Positions 44,112 to 53,588 of a stretch of DNA of 64,000 nt are shown piece by piece. Position numbers and translations under genes: made by a program. This stretch comes from Coprothermobacter sp. (GTDB taxonomy: Bacteria > Caldisericota > Caldisericia > Cryosericales > Cryosericaceae): assembly GCA_013824685.1 (NCBI GenBank), contig PNOG01000020.1:109422-173421 (forward strand). The letters are read 5' to 3'. The notes under the pieces were generated by a model. It was not told where the DNA came from. It did no database searches and saw nothing but the letters and a program-made list of their open reading frames with translations. The number at the start of each line of letters is the position of its first letter. Positions within the stretch are counted from its first letter, which is position 1.

Positions 44112-46179
44112 CCTGCTGATCGAGATCTTGACTGAGGAACTTCCGGCACGTTTCGTGGACAGCGCTCAGGCGCAACTGGTCGAACATGTCACAACACACC
44201 TCGACGAGTCCTTCATTGGACATGGAGATGTCCGTGGTTTTTCCACCCCACGGCGCCTTGTCGTCCTGGTTCAGAACGTCAAGGAGCAGACGGACGCCCG
44301 AACCATGGAAGTAAAGGGACCGGCGAAGGCGTCGAGCTATGACGCTCAGGGAAATCCCACGCCGGCTCTGGTCGGCTTCTGCAGGGGACAGGGCGTGGAT
44401 CCCGCCGACACCTACACCGTGGACGTCGCCGGCAAGTCCTACGTCTACGCCCGGAAGACGGTTGCTGGGCAGAAATCCTCAGAGCTCGTCGAGGCCTTTC
44501 TCCTTCGCCTGCCTCACGAAGTCACGTTTCCCAAGATGATGCACTGGGAGGAGTCCGGGTTCCAGTTTGCGCGCCCTATTCGCGGATTGCTTGCGCTGCT
44601 TGGCGCCGAAGTCCTTCACTGGGAAGTAGCCGGAGTGCAGAGTTCGAACACGACGTTCGGCCTCCGCGTCGGCAAGCCGAAACCAGTAACAGTGACGTCG
44701 CCGGAAGACTATATGCGACGGCTGCGCGAAGCATTCGTCATCGTGGACCCCGCCGAACGCCGCCGCCTGATCGAAAAACAGGCAGACAAGCTGTTGAAGC
44801 CTCTGGGCCTCAAGCTCGGAGACAATATGGGCGATCTGCTGGACGAGGTCGTGAACCTCGTCGAATACCCGTCCGTTTTCCTGGGAGACCTCCCAAGCAT
44901 AGCTACCGAACTCCCCGAAAGTGTTGTCCGTTCTGTGCTTCAGCAACAGATGCATTCTTTCCTGGTGTACGGTCAGAATGGGAATGTCATTCCACACTTC
45001 CTGAGTGTGCGCAACGGCCTGACCGATTTCATCGACATCGTGCGACGAGGCAATGAAAGCGTCGCCAATGCCCGTCTTCTGGATGCAGCCTTCTTCATCC
45101 AGGAAGACATGCGTGAGCCTCTGGAAGCACATCTGGGCCGGCTGGATACCTTGATTTTCATGGACAACCTCGGCACCATGGCCGCCAAGACTCTTCGGCT
45201 CGAGCGACTGGCGGCCTGCGCGACCGTGTACGCTTCGGTGACGCCGGAAGAGAGAGCAACGCTCATCGCTGCAGCCCACCTCTCCAAAGCCGATCTCGCT
45301 ACCAGCATGGTGAAGGAGTATACGTCGCTCCAGGGGGAAATCGGCAGCGTCTATCTTTCGCGTGCCGGCGGTTCACCAGATATTGTGTCCGCCATTCGTG
45401 AACAGTACGTGCCTCGCTCTCCTTCCGAGGACATTGCATCAACCAGAGCCGGCCGACTGCTCGGCGTCATCGACAAGGTCGACACACTTACAGGCATCCT
45501 TGGCACGGGCTTCAACCCTTCCGGGTCAGAAGACCCCTACGGCCTCCGGCGTGCCGGCAACGGCATCGTCCGCACAATCGTCGAGTCCGGTGAGACTGTG
45601 GACTTGGAGACTCTGGCAAACAACGCAGTGGAGGGGTATCAGGCAACTGGATCCCTGCCGCATCCTGAAGACCTGGGGCAGAAAGTCTTGGACTATCTGA
45701 AAGGGCGCATTGCTCAGTATTTCAAGGAGAAACAGCTGACCAGGGAATACGCCCCACTCGAATATCTCCCGCTCGTCGAACTGGGTTCCATTCCCGAACG
45801 CATGCAGGCACTGCATGAAGCGGCCGGCGACACCGTACTCGTGACCCTTGCGGACAGCCATCGCAGGATACAGAACATCACCAAGGGGCTTCCTGCTGCG
45901 ACGAGCCTGCCTGCAGACTTGCTTCTGACGGATCCCGAGGAGCTTGTGCTCAGACAGTCAGCCGAGTCTGCCGCACCGCGAATTCTTGAGTTCCTAGCAG
46001 TGCGGAAGTATGCAGAGGCCATCCGGACGTGCGAGGAACTCGCCATTCCTGTCACGACTTTCTTCGACCGCATCCTCGTCATGGCCACCGACGAACGCGT
46101 GCGAAGCGCACGCTTATTGCTTTTGTGCTACCTGAAGTATATACTTGGACTTGTTTGCGACTATTCCAAGCTAACCTAG
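44104..46179 (+). CDS. glyS: Glycyl-tRNA synthetase beta subunit
   Basis: The 691-residue beta subunit for tRNA recognition. It begins MSDLLIEILTEELPARF, the canonical N terminus, and contains FPKMMHWEESGFQFARPIR, and DPYGLRRAGNGIVR in the HD-like part. The C-terminal anticodon-binding domain ends with a FFDRILVMA segment. I chose the ATG at 44104. The longer frame upstream lies inside glyQ. Confidence 0.97.
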   Translation: MSDLLIEILTEELPARFVDSAQAQLVEHVTTHLDESFIGHGDVRGFSTPRRLVVLVQNVKEQTDARTMEVKGPAKASSYDAQGNPTPALVGFCRGQGVDPADTYTVDVAGKSYVYARKTVAGQKSSELVEAFLLRLPHEVTFPKMMHWEESGFQFARPIRGLLALLGAEVLHWEVAGVQSSNTTFGLRVGKPKPVTVTSPEDYMRRLREAFVIVDPAERRRLIEKQADKLLKPLGLKLGDNMGDLLDEVVNLVEYPSVFLGDLPSIATELPESVVRSVLQQQMHSFLVYGQNGNVIPHFLSVRNGLTDFIDIVRRGNESVANARLLDAAFFIQEDMREPLEAHLGRLDTLIFMDNLGTMAAKTLRLERLAACATVYASVTPEERATLIAAAHLSKADLATSMVKEYTSLQGEIGSVYLSRAGGSPDIVSAIREQYVPRSPSEDIASTRAGRLLGVIDKVDTLTGILGTGFNPSGSEDPYGLRRAGNGIVRTIVESGETVDLETLANNAVEGYQATGSLPHPEDLGQKVLDYLKGRIAQYFKEKQLTREYAPLEYLPLVELGSIPERMQALHEAAGDTVLVTLADSHRRIQNITKGLPAATSLPADLLLTDPEELVLRQSAESAAPRILEFLAVRKYAEAIRTCEELAIPVTTFFDRILVMATDERVRSARLLLLCYLKYILGLVCDYSKLT

Positions 46180-46196
46180 GCCTGATAGGAGGAACC

Positions 46197-48848
46197 ATGG
46201 ACCAGCGGAAGTTTGTCTACGATTTCGAAGAAGGCGGCAAAGAGATGAAGACCATCCTCGGAGGAAAGGGAGCAGGCCTCGCAGAGATGACGAAGATCGG
46301 GCTTCCCGTACCTCCCGGTTTCACGATCTCGACGGAGATGTGCCCCGAGTACCTCAAGGTCGGCGAGATCCCTGAGACTCTGAAGAATGAGATCAGAGAA
46401 CACCTTGCCAGACTCGAAGGCAAGCTTGGCAAGAAGTTCGGCTCAGAGCAGAACCCGCTGCTCGTGTCCGTTCGCTCCGGTGCGGCGGTCTCGATGCCCG
46501 GCATGATGGACACCATCCTCAACCTCGGACTCAACATCGAGACCGTGGAAGGTCTTGCGATGCTGACTGAGAATCCGCGTTTTGCGTGGGACTCCTACCG
46601 TAGATTCACTCAGATGTATGGCAACGTCGTGCTTGGTATCGAGCACAACGGCTTCGAGGCCATACTGGCAGAACAGAAGCAGCTTCAGGGTATCACGCTG
46701 GATACCGACCTCTCCGTCGACGGCCTGAAGGCCCTCGTCCAGAAGTACTTTGCCCTTGTTCAGGAAAAGACCGGCAAGCCCTTCCCGCAGGATCCAATGG
46801 ACCAGTTGCTCGGGGCAGTGGGCGCCGTTTTCCGCTCATGGAATACCGAGCGAGCCATCACCTACCGCAAAATCGAGAAGATTTCGGGTCTCATCGGCAC
46901 AGCCGTGACAATCCAGTCCATGGTCTTCGGCAACATGGGCAACGACTCGGCAACGGGCGTGTGTTTCACCCGTGACAATTCCACCGGAGCCAAGCGCTTT
47001 TCGGGCGAATATCTTGTCAACGCTCAGGGTGAAGACGTCGTTGCCGGCATTCGCACGCCCAAGAATATCGACCAGATGGAAACAGAGATACCCGAAACAT
47101 ACAAGCGTCTCGTCGAGGTATCACTGCTGCTGGAGAAACACTATCGTGACATGCAGGATATGGAGTTCACCGTAGAACGAGGCACACTGTTCATGCTGCA
47201 GACCCGCAATGCCAAACGGAGCCCGGTCGCAGCCGTCAAGGTCGCAGTCGACATGGTCGTCGAGGGTCTCCTCACAAAGGAAGAAGCCGTGATGCGGGTG
47301 ACTCCCACCCAGCTCGACACCCTGTTGCATCCACAGGTAGACCCACAGGCCAAGGTTCAGGTCATTGCCAGGGCAATTCCTGCTTCACCAGGTGCCGGGT
47401 ATGGAAAGGTCATTTTCGAGTCAAAGAAGGCCGCCGAGCTTGGAGAAGCAGGAGAGAAGGTTATTCTTGTTCGTCAGGACACGTCTCCCGAGGACATCGA
47501 CGGTATCTCCAAGGCTCAGGCGACATTGACGACGCGTGGTGGTGCCTCGGCGCATGCAGCACTTGTGGCGCGTGGTCTCGGCAAGCCGTGTGTGGTTGGC
47601 GCCGATCAGATAAAGCTCAACAGCGCCGAGAAAACCTTCGTGGCTAATGGCGTGACCGTCCACGAAGGCGACGTCATCACGGTGAACGGCACCACTGGCG
47701 AAGTCATCCTTGGTCAGGCCCCCATGGTGGATGCCGAGCAGACAGCCGAACTTGCGACCCTCCTTGGCTATGCAGACGGCATCCGCCGTCTCGGCGTGCG
47801 TGCCAATGCAGACACGCCCGCAAATGCCCACAAGGCACGCGCTTTTGGTGCAGAGGGCATTGGCTTGTGTCGCACGGAGCGTATGTTCAACGATCCTGAG
47901 CGTCTGCCCCTCATGCAAGAGATGGTCATCGCGGGTTCGCTCGAAGAGCGCACCCCCGCCCTCGAGAAACTGCTTCCGATGCAGCGCGACGACTTCGAGA
48001 AGATCCTTGAGGCCATGGACGGTTTCCCTGTCATCATCCGCCTGCTGGACCCGCCTCTCCACGAGTTCCTTCCCCAGATAGACCGACTCACGGAGGAAAT
48101 GGCCGAGGCAGAGACGGCTCACGACGAAGCTCGCATCGCCTATCTGAAGAAGGTCATGAAGCGGTACAACGAGCTGAAGGAGTTCAACCCGATGATTGGG
48201 TTCCGCGGCTGCCGTGTTGGAATCGTGTATCCCGACATCTACCAGCTGCAGGTCCGTGCAATCGCCGAGGCCACCGCCACACTGGTCAAGCGAGGATTGC
48301 ACCCGATGCCCGAGATCATGCTTCCCCTGGTGGGTCACGTCAACGAGATCAAGGTACTCAAGCCGCTGGTTCAGGAAGAGCTCGACAAGGTGTTCGAGCG
48401 CGAGGGCATCACGGTTGCCGTGAAGATCGGCACCATGGTTGAAGTGCCACGCGCATGCCTGACCGCAGACGAGATCGCCGAGTACGCCGAGTTCTTCAGC
48501 TTCGGCACCAACGACCTCACCCAGACGACGTATGCCTATAGCCGTGACGATGCCGCAGGCACGTTCCTGCCAACCTACCTCGAGTCGAAGGTCCTGGACG
48601 TCGACCCATTCCAGACCATCGACCGGAAAGGCGTGGGCAAGCTCATCCGCATCGCGGTGGTCCTTGGCCGCCAGACGAACCCCCGCATTGAAATCGGTAT
48701 CTGCGGGGAACAGGGAGGTGAGCCTGATTCGATCGACTTCTGCCACACCTCCGGGCTCGACTACGTTTCCTGCTCGGCACCGCGAGTACCCGTTGCGCGC
48801 CTTGCAGCTGCACAGGCCGTCATCAAGAACAGGCCGGCCACCAGCTAG
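46197..48848 (+). CDS. ppdK: Pyruvate, phosphate dikinase
   Basis: Interconverts pyruvate + ATP + Pi and PEP + AMP + PPi. The 883 residues comprise an ATP-grasp domain (GGKGAGLAEM, SVRSGAAVSMPGMMDT), a swivelling phosphohistidine domain with His453 in GGASAHAALVARG, and a TIM-barrel PEP domain with Cys836 in GICGEQGG. Two deviations from the usual motifs stand out: Ser451 at the position of the regulatory threonine, and Gln839 where the common motif reads CGEHGG. The ATG at 46197 has AGGAGG upstream. The long reverse-strand frame here is a shadow. Confidence 0.96.
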   Translation: MDQRKFVYDFEEGGKEMKTILGGKGAGLAEMTKIGLPVPPGFTISTEMCPEYLKVGEIPETLKNEIREHLARLEGKLGKKFGSEQNPLLVSVRSGAAVSMPGMMDTILNLGLNIETVEGLAMLTENPRFAWDSYRRFTQMYGNVVLGIEHNGFEAILAEQKQLQGITLDTDLSVDGLKALVQKYFALVQEKTGKPFPQDPMDQLLGAVGAVFRSWNTERAITYRKIEKISGLIGTAVTIQSMVFGNMGNDSATGVCFTRDNSTGAKRFSGEYLVNAQGEDVVAGIRTPKNIDQMETEIPETYKRLVEVSLLLEKHYRDMQDMEFTVERGTLFMLQTRNAKRSPVAAVKVAVDMVVEGLLTKEEAVMRVTPTQLDTLLHPQVDPQAKVQVIARAIPASPGAGYGKVIFESKKAAELGEAGEKVILVRQDTSPEDIDGISKAQATLTTRGGASAHAALVARGLGKPCVVGADQIKLNSAEKTFVANGVTVHEGDVITVNGTTGEVILGQAPMVDAEQTAELATLLGYADGIRRLGVRANADTPANAHKARAFGAEGIGLCRTERMFNDPERLPLMQEMVIAGSLEERTPALEKLLPMQRDDFEKILEAMDGFPVIIRLLDPPLHEFLPQIDRLTEEMAEAETAHDEARIAYLKKVMKRYNELKEFNPMIGFRGCRVGIVYPDIYQLQVRAIAEATATLVKRGLHPMPEIMLPLVGHVNEIKVLKPLVQEELDKVFEREGITVAVKIGTMVEVPRACLTADEIAEYAEFFSFGTNDLTQTTYAYSRDDAAGTFLPTYLESKVLDVDPFQTIDRKGVGKLIRIAVVLGRQTNPRIEIGICGEQGGEPDSIDFCHTSGLDYVSCSAPRVPVARLAAAQAVIKNRPATS

Positions 48849-48864
48849 CACAGAATCCTCATAC

Positions 48865-49971
48865 ATGCTACCTATCACGAACTACAGGGATAGGGAAGGA
48901 AGGCTGCTCTCTCAGGGAGCAGCCTTTGGCATTGCCAGCAAGGGACGAGTCTTGCCCGAGGGCGACGACGGCATCCGATCCCCGTTCCAGAAAGACCGCG
49001 ACCGCATCATTCACTCGAGGGCGTTCCGCAGGCTCCAGTACAAGACACAGGTGTTCATGGCGCCAAAGGATGATGAGATACGCACGCGGCTCACGCATAC
49101 CCTCGAGGTCGCGCAGCTGTCGCGTTCAGTGTCTGATGCTCTCGGTCTCAACGAGGACCTCGTCGAAGCGATTGCACTGGGACACGACCTTGGTCATGCA
49201 CCATTCGGACACACCGGAGAAGAAGTCCTGGACATGAAGCTGAAGAGTATTGACCCCGGATTGGGATTCGAGCACGCATTGCAGAGCCTCCGGGTGGTCG
49301 ACACGCTGGAGCGTCGTGAGCGTGGGCACGGTGACGTGCTCTTTGGGCTCAATCTCACCTATGAGACCCGCAATGGCATTGCCTCTCACAGCAAGGGGCT
49401 TGAAGAAATGAGCAAGCTCGAGGACATGCAGAGTCCACAGACTCTGGAGGGACAGATCGTGCGACTCTGTGACAGAGTCGCCTATGTCAACCATGACCTT
49501 GATGACGCCATACACGCTGGGATCATCGATGTGACGGACGTACCGGCAATGACGGAGGAGGCACTGGGCAGCTTCTATTCGCAACGCCTCGATACGATGG
49601 TGCTGGACATCATCCGGTCCAGTTCCACCGCAGGCGAGATCGTCATGAGCCGACCCATACAGGAGGCCATGGATGGCCTCATGCTTTTCCTGAAAGACAG
49701 GGTGTATATGCATTCGGAACCAAAACGCGAAGAAGGGAAAGCACGTGACCTGCTGTCCCGCATTTTCGACTTCTGCATGCAGGACGTCAGGCACATGGAA
49801 CCCTATTTGCGAGAACACCCCACGACCTGCGAGTCAGATGATCCGGTTTTCATGCTCCGTGGAGACCTTCAGGGCACAGCACGGATCGTGACGGACTATG
49901 TCGCCTCGATGACGGACCGAATGGCGCTCAAGGTGGCAACGGACCTGGTGATGCCACACATCTACGTCTAG
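48865..49971 (+). CDS. dgt: dGTP triphosphohydrolase-like HD protein
   Basis: HD-superfamily dNTP triphosphohydrolase of 368 residues. Metal-binding motifs are RLTHTLEVAQ and HDLGHAPFGHTGEE, preceded by the family segment FQKDRDRIIHSRAFRRLQYKTQVF. NHDLDDAIHAG supplies the later H/D pair. The ATG at 48865, 16 bases after ppdK, has no visible Shine-Dalgarno, and a strong hairpin falls within codons ~12-21. Deoxyguanosine specificity cannot be read from sequence. Confidence 0.9.
   Translation: MLPITNYRDREGRLLSQGAAFGIASKGRVLPEGDDGIRSPFQKDRDRIIHSRAFRRLQYKTQVFMAPKDDEIRTRLTHTLEVAQLSRSVSDALGLNEDLVEAIALGHDLGHAPFGHTGEEVLDMKLKSIDPGLGFEHALQSLRVVDTLERRERGHGDVLFGLNLTYETRNGIASHSKGLEEMSKLEDMQSPQTLEGQIVRLCDRVAYVNHDLDDAIHAGIIDVTDVPAMTEEALGSFYSQRLDTMVLDIIRSSSTAGEIVMSRPIQEAMDGLMLFLKDRVYMHSEPKREEGKARDLLSRIFDFCMQDVRHMEPYLREHPTTCESDDPVFMLRGDLQGTARIVTDYVASMTDRMALKVATDLVMPHIYV
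48900..48926 (+). terminator. Terminator-like hairpin inside the 5' end of dgt
   Basis: A perfect ten-pair stem AAGGCTGCTC/GAGCAGCCTT with a 7-base loop, followed by a single extra T and then GG. It lies 51 bases after the ppdK stop but also inside dgt codons. It may attenuate transcription after the highly expressed ppdK. With no T tract it cannot be called a full terminator. Confidence 0.4.
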
Positions 49972-50005
49972 CAAGCCTGAAAGAGCTGATTGTGCTCCAT
50001 CTGTG

Positions 50006-50035
50006 AGGAGGCCGGGAACGATTCCGGCCTCCTCT
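50006..50035 (+). terminator. Hairpin between dgt and dnaG
   Basis: A perfect 11-pair stem GAGGAGGCCGG/CCGGCCTCCTC with an 8-base loop, 34 bases after the dgt stop, followed by TCTCGTATACC. The T content is low, so it may be a weak terminator or an mRNA 3'-end stabiliser. Confidence 0.55.
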
Positions 50036-50047
50036 CTCGTATACCTA

Positions 50048-50060
50048 GGTGGTAGCCACC
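50048..50060 (+). other. Hairpin covering the possible ribosome-binding site of dnaG
   Basis: GGTGG-TAG-CCACC ends five bases before the dnaG ATG. The only Shine-Dalgarno-like bases (AGGTGG) are in its 5' arm, so folding would hide them and could limit primase synthesis. Confidence 0.4.
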
Positions 50061-50065
50061 CACAC

Positions 50066-51775
50066 ATGGAATACAAAGAGTACATCGCAGAGATAAGCAC
50101 CAAGATCGGCATCCTTGATGTCATAGGCCACTACGTCAAACTGCGCAAACAGGGTCGCAACTATGTGGCCCTCTGCCCTTTTCACCATGAGAAGACGCCG
50201 TCATTCACGGTCAGTCCCGACAAGAACATGTTCTACTGCTTTGGCTGCAAGGCATCCGGAGACATGCTGACGTTTGTGCGCAAGGTGCACAACGTGTCAC
50301 TTCCAGAAGCAATCGAGATCGTGTCCAAAGAGTTCCATGTCGAGCTGCCGCCATGGCATATGTCCACAGCAGCGTCGCGGGAGCGTCAGGAACTCCTGCA
50401 AACGCTGAAGCTCGTCGCGACCGCGTTCGCTGCTGCGTTACAGAGCCCTCAGGCAGGAGAGTGCCAGGAGTATGTCAGAAGTCGCGGCCTTAGTTCTGAG
50501 ACGGTGAAGCATTTCTCTCTGGGCTACTGTCCCCGCAACACAGACAGCCTCGTCAAGTGGTGTTCAGAACACGGGATTGACGAGGATAGCCTCGCACGTA
50601 CCGGCATCGTACAACGGCATGAAGGACATTCGTTCTCGCCATTTGCCCACCGACTGATGTTCCCAATCTGGGACAGCATTGGCAATATCATCGCATTTGG
50701 CGGACGGGCCATCGACGGGTCGATGCCCAAGTACACAAACAGCCCCGAGACTCCGCTGTTCGCCAAGAGAAAGACGCTTTACGCGCTCCCTCTGGCTGAG
50801 CCGTCCATACGTGAAACCGGGACGGCTGTCGTCGTAGAGGGATACATGGACGCTATCGCTCTCCACGCCGCAGGCTTCACCAATACCGTTGCCTCGCTTG
50901 GCACGGCATTCACCGAGGAACAGGGCACCCTTCTGAAACGGAGCGCCTCTCGCGTTCTGCTCAATTTCGACAGTGACGAAGCCGGCCAGCGTGCCGCTCG
51001 ACTTGCACTCTCCATCGCTGACCGAACCGGGCTGGACGTAGCCGTGGTCAGGGTCGAGGGGGCAAAGGACCCAGATGAGCTGCTGCGCGAACCTGGGGGA
51101 AAGGGTCAGTACCAGGTCGCCCTTGACCAGGCGATATCCGTGGGCGATTTTCTGCTCGATGCTGCCGTCGTGGGAAAGAACATGAGCTCGCCAAGCGGTC
51201 GAAGGGCATTTGTGCAGGAAATGATGGAGTCCGTGGACGGCATGCAGGACTCACTGCTCAGAACTCAGCTTCTTACCCAGATTGCGCGTCGGGTCGATGT
51301 TCGTGAGGAAGAGGTTCTTGCAATCTACCACAAGGGCCGGGGGGGCGTCGAACAGCCTGCGGTCACTGATCCGTGGAGACTACCGCGCACAAGCCTGGGA
51401 CACTCGAGAATTCCCACAGGAGGGTCTCTCCAAAGCACGCGCTCCGTGCTTGAGCAGGAAGTTGTCCATGGCCTGATCCACAATCTCGACAGGCTTTCCG
51501 AGCTCTCGCCACTCCTCGACGGACTGTCGTTGCAGGATGAAGCTTGCCAGGAGATTCTCAGCGTACTGCGCCGCGAAACCACTGGTGAAAAGGCTCTGGT
51601 GCCCTCGCTGGTTGCACAGCTCGGGCCAGAGGCTGCGGCTCTGGTTGGTCGATGGAGTCTCGAAGAACACACATTGAGTTATCAGGGAGTGAAAGATGCA
51701 GCCAGCAGGCTGCGATCGAGGTCGTCTGCCGTGACACCGGGAGACGGCTCGGTAGCCCATGAAAGGGGTGGATGA
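50066..51775 (+). CDS. dnaG: DNA primase
   Basis: Makes RNA primers for replication. The 569 residues comprise an N-terminal zinc ribbon ([11 protein letters not shown] and [11 protein letters not shown]), a TOPRIM core with the glutamate motif [13 protein letters not shown] and a DSDEAG metal motif in [12 protein letters not shown], and a C-terminal helicase-binding domain. I chose the ATG at 50066. A GTG at 50003 lies inside the upstream hairpin. It overlaps rpoD by four bases. Confidence 0.95.
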   Translation: MEYKEYIAEISTKIGILDVIGHYVKLRKQGRNYVALCPFHHEKTPSFTVSPDKNMFYCFGCKASGDMLTFVRKVHNVSLPEAIEIVSKEFHVELPPWHMSTAASRERQELLQTLKLVATAFAAALQSPQAGECQEYVRSRGLSSETVKHFSLGYCPRNTDSLVKWCSEHGIDEDSLARTGIVQRHEGHSFSPFAHRLMFPIWDSIGNIIAFGGRAIDGSMPKYTNSPETPLFAKRKTLYALPLAEPSIRETGTAVVVEGYMDAIALHAAGFTNTVASLGTAFTEEQGTLLKRSASRVLLNFDSDEAGQRAARLALSIADRTGLDVAVVRVEGAKDPDELLREPGGKGQYQVALDQAISVGDFLLDAAVVGKNMSSPSGRRAFVQEMMESVDGMQDSLLRTQLLTQIARRVDVREEEVLAIYHKGRGGVEQPAVTDPWRLPRTSLGHSRIPTGGSLQSTRSVLEQEVVHGLIHNLDRLSELSPLLDGLSLQDEACQEILSVLRRETTGEKALVPSLVAQLGPEAAALVGRWSLEEHTLSYQGVKDAASRLRSRSSAVTPGDGSVAHERGG

Positions 51776-53247
51776 TGGCAGAGAAGAATACCACACGCAA
51801 GACCGAGGTACAGGAAGAGGCTCATCCGGCCAAGGCCTTGCGAATCCCACACAAGAAACTGACAGAGACAGTAGCCCTGCCCGAGGCAGCCCCCAAAACC
51901 AAGCGCGTCAAGCCGTCCCAGAAGAGCCCGGTGACGGCTGCCGTGGACGAGACTTCTGAGACCGCTCCTCACGTCAGGCGTGTTCCCAAAGCCAGGGCCC
52001 CGAAGAAGGAGAACAAGCCGATCGATGATGAAGGGCATGAAGCCAACGTGGATCTAGAAGAAGAACAGGAAAGCTCACACGAAGAAGGTCCTGCTACAGA
52101 ACCGCTGCTCCCCAAGAAGCGTGAGCTGGTCAAGCTGCTGGACAGTGCCCGTAGGGAGGGCGCCCTGGACTACGAGGCCGTCATGAATGCGCTGGAGAAA
52201 CACGACCTCTCCGTCGAAGAGCTCGACGTCTTCTATGAGCGGATGGACTTCGAGGGAATCGTGTTCGGTACTCCCCGTTTCGTCAAGTCCACAGCCAAGA
52301 AGACCATTGCAGCACCTTCTATCCCCTCGATCATCCGTGTTACGACTCAGGAGGAGCAGAACCCGATCCAATCCTATCTGAGCGATATCGGCCGCGTGCC
52401 GCTGCTGACACCGGATCAGGAGAAGTCACTGGGCAAGAGCGTCATGGCTGGCGACATGGAGGCAAGGCGCCAGCTCATCGAGGCCAACCTCCGTCTGGTG
52501 GTCAGTATCGCAAAGAAGTACACGGGGCGGGGCCTATCCTTCCTTGACCTGGTCGAAGAGGGCAATCTCGGCCTGATCAGAGCCGTCGAGAAGTTCGACT
52601 ACAAGCGTGGATTCCGGTTCTCCACGTACGCCACGTGGTGGATTCGGCAGTCGATGACGCGTGCGCTGGCTGACCAGTCACGCCTGATCCGGGTTCCGGT
52701 ACACATGGTCGAGAACCTCAACAAGATCGATAAGCTCAAGAAGGGCTTCCTTCAGGAACACGGGCGAGAGCCGACCAAAGAAGAGCTCGCCACCGCCATG
52801 GGCATCCCCGTCAAGAAGATCATACGGTATCTGCGTCTCGGACAACAGCCACTGTCTCTCGAAAACACCGTCGGAGATGAGGAAGAGAGTCGTCTGGAGA
52901 ACTTCATCGAGGACGAGAAGAGTCCCTCTCCTGAGAAGGAAACCTTCAACAAGTACTACAAAGAACAGCTGGAACGCATACTCGAGACGCTCCCGGAACG
53001 GGAGAAGAAGATCCTCATCTACAGAGAGGGCCTTCAGGGTGAATACGAGCACACACTGGAAGAAGTCGGCACGATGTTCCAGGTCACACGCGAACGTATC
53101 CGCCAGATTGAAGCAAAAGCCAAGCGCAAGCTGAAGGAAATGATTGCCAAGGAGAATGGGATGAGCGAGGAGGACATGCACAACGATGGCAATGTCATCC
53201 GGCATCGCACGTCGTCGAATCGAAGACGGTCGCCTTCTCAGACCTGA
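51772..53247 (+). CDS. rpoD: Primary sigma factor RpoD
   Basis: Housekeeping sigma-70, 491 residues. The N-terminal ~105 residues are Lys/Glu/Pro-rich and low in complexity. A region 1.1-like segment follows ([16 protein letters not shown]...). Regions 2-4 are fully conserved: [20 protein letters not shown] (2.3/2.4), [23 protein letters not shown], and the helix-turn-helix [15 protein letters not shown] (4.2). It overlaps dnaG as ATGA, with a second ATG one codon later. The dnaG-rpoD pair is typical. Confidence 0.97.
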   Translation: MMAEKNTTRKTEVQEEAHPAKALRIPHKKLTETVALPEAAPKTKRVKPSQKSPVTAAVDETSETAPHVRRVPKARAPKKENKPIDDEGHEANVDLEEEQESSHEEGPATEPLLPKKRELVKLLDSARREGALDYEAVMNALEKHDLSVEELDVFYERMDFEGIVFGTPRFVKSTAKKTIAAPSIPSIIRVTTQEEQNPIQSYLSDIGRVPLLTPDQEKSLGKSVMAGDMEARRQLIEANLRLVVSIAKKYTGRGLSFLDLVEEGNLGLIRAVEKFDYKRGFRFSTYATWWIRQSMTRALADQSRLIRVPVHMVENLNKIDKLKKGFLQEHGREPTKEELATAMGIPVKKIIRYLRLGQQPLSLENTVGDEEESRLENFIEDEKSPSPEKETFNKYYKEQLERILETLPEREKKILIYREGLQGEYEHTLEEVGTMFQVTRERIRQIEAKAKRKLKEMIAKENGMSEEDMHNDGNVIRHRTSSNRRRSPSQT

Positions 53248-53262
53248 TTGACAGTCGACATC

Positions 53263-53290
53263 TTGACATACGAGCTGTCAACACTACAAT
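53263..53290 (+). promoter_or_regulatory. Promoter for tRNA-Asn
   Basis: TTGACA (53263-53268), a 16-base spacer and TACAAT (53285-53290). The predicted start is about five bases before the tRNA. It lies within a larger inverted repeat TTGACAG/CTGTCAA (arms 53248-53254 and 53275-53281) that begins at the rpoD stop codon. Confidence 0.8.
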
Positions 53291-53301
53291 GACTATTGTG
53301 T

Positions 53302-53377
53302 TCCCCGATAGCTCAACGGTGGTAGCACTGGACTGTTAATCCGGGGGTTGTAGGTTCGAGTCCTACTCGGGGAGCCA
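53302..53377 (+). tRNA. tRNA-Asn (GUU)
   Basis: A 76-base cloverleaf. The acceptor is TCCCCGA/TCGGGGA, the anticodon stem CTGGA/TCCGG holds loop CTGTTAA (anticodon GUU), and the CCA is encoded. Confidence 0.95.
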
Positions 53378-53391
53378 TATATGGTATTCTG

Positions 53392-53415
53392 AGACCCGGG
53401 ACACCCGGGTCTTTT
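53392..53415 (+). terminator. Rho-independent terminator after tRNA-Asn
   Basis: A perfect nine-pair stem AGACCCGGG/CCCGGGTCT with a 3-base loop and a short T run, 15 bases after the tRNA CCA. Confidence 0.88.
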
Positions 53416-53472
53416 CCATTTCCATGAGCCTGTGTCTCAATTGTCTGTCCCTGCCCACGAATTCCCGGCACC

Positions 53473-53500
53473 TTGAAATTCTGCGCTCCGGCTTCATAAT
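53473..53500 (+). promoter_or_regulatory. Promoter for the kinase locus
   Basis: TTGAAA (53473-53478), a 16-base spacer and CATAAT (53495-53500), each one mismatch from consensus. Transcription from about 53507 would give an ~80-base leader before the TTG-initiated ORF at 53589. The stretch 53416-53588 otherwise holds nothing I recognise. Confidence 0.65.
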
Positions 53501-53588
53501 GCTGAAAGTATCCGCAGATATTGTTCGGCGATACGCTCGTCGCACACAAGCACTGGCTGTGTTTCGATTGGATAGGAGGTGATACGCC

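Noticed and set aside
47421..48878. 485-codon open frame on the minus strand
   Set aside because: Antisense shadow of ppdK; no Shine-Dalgarno or motif.
50003..50065. Earlier GTG start for dnaG
   Set aside because: Those codons are the arms of an 11-pair hairpin between dgt and dnaG. The primase N terminus begins at MEYKEYI.
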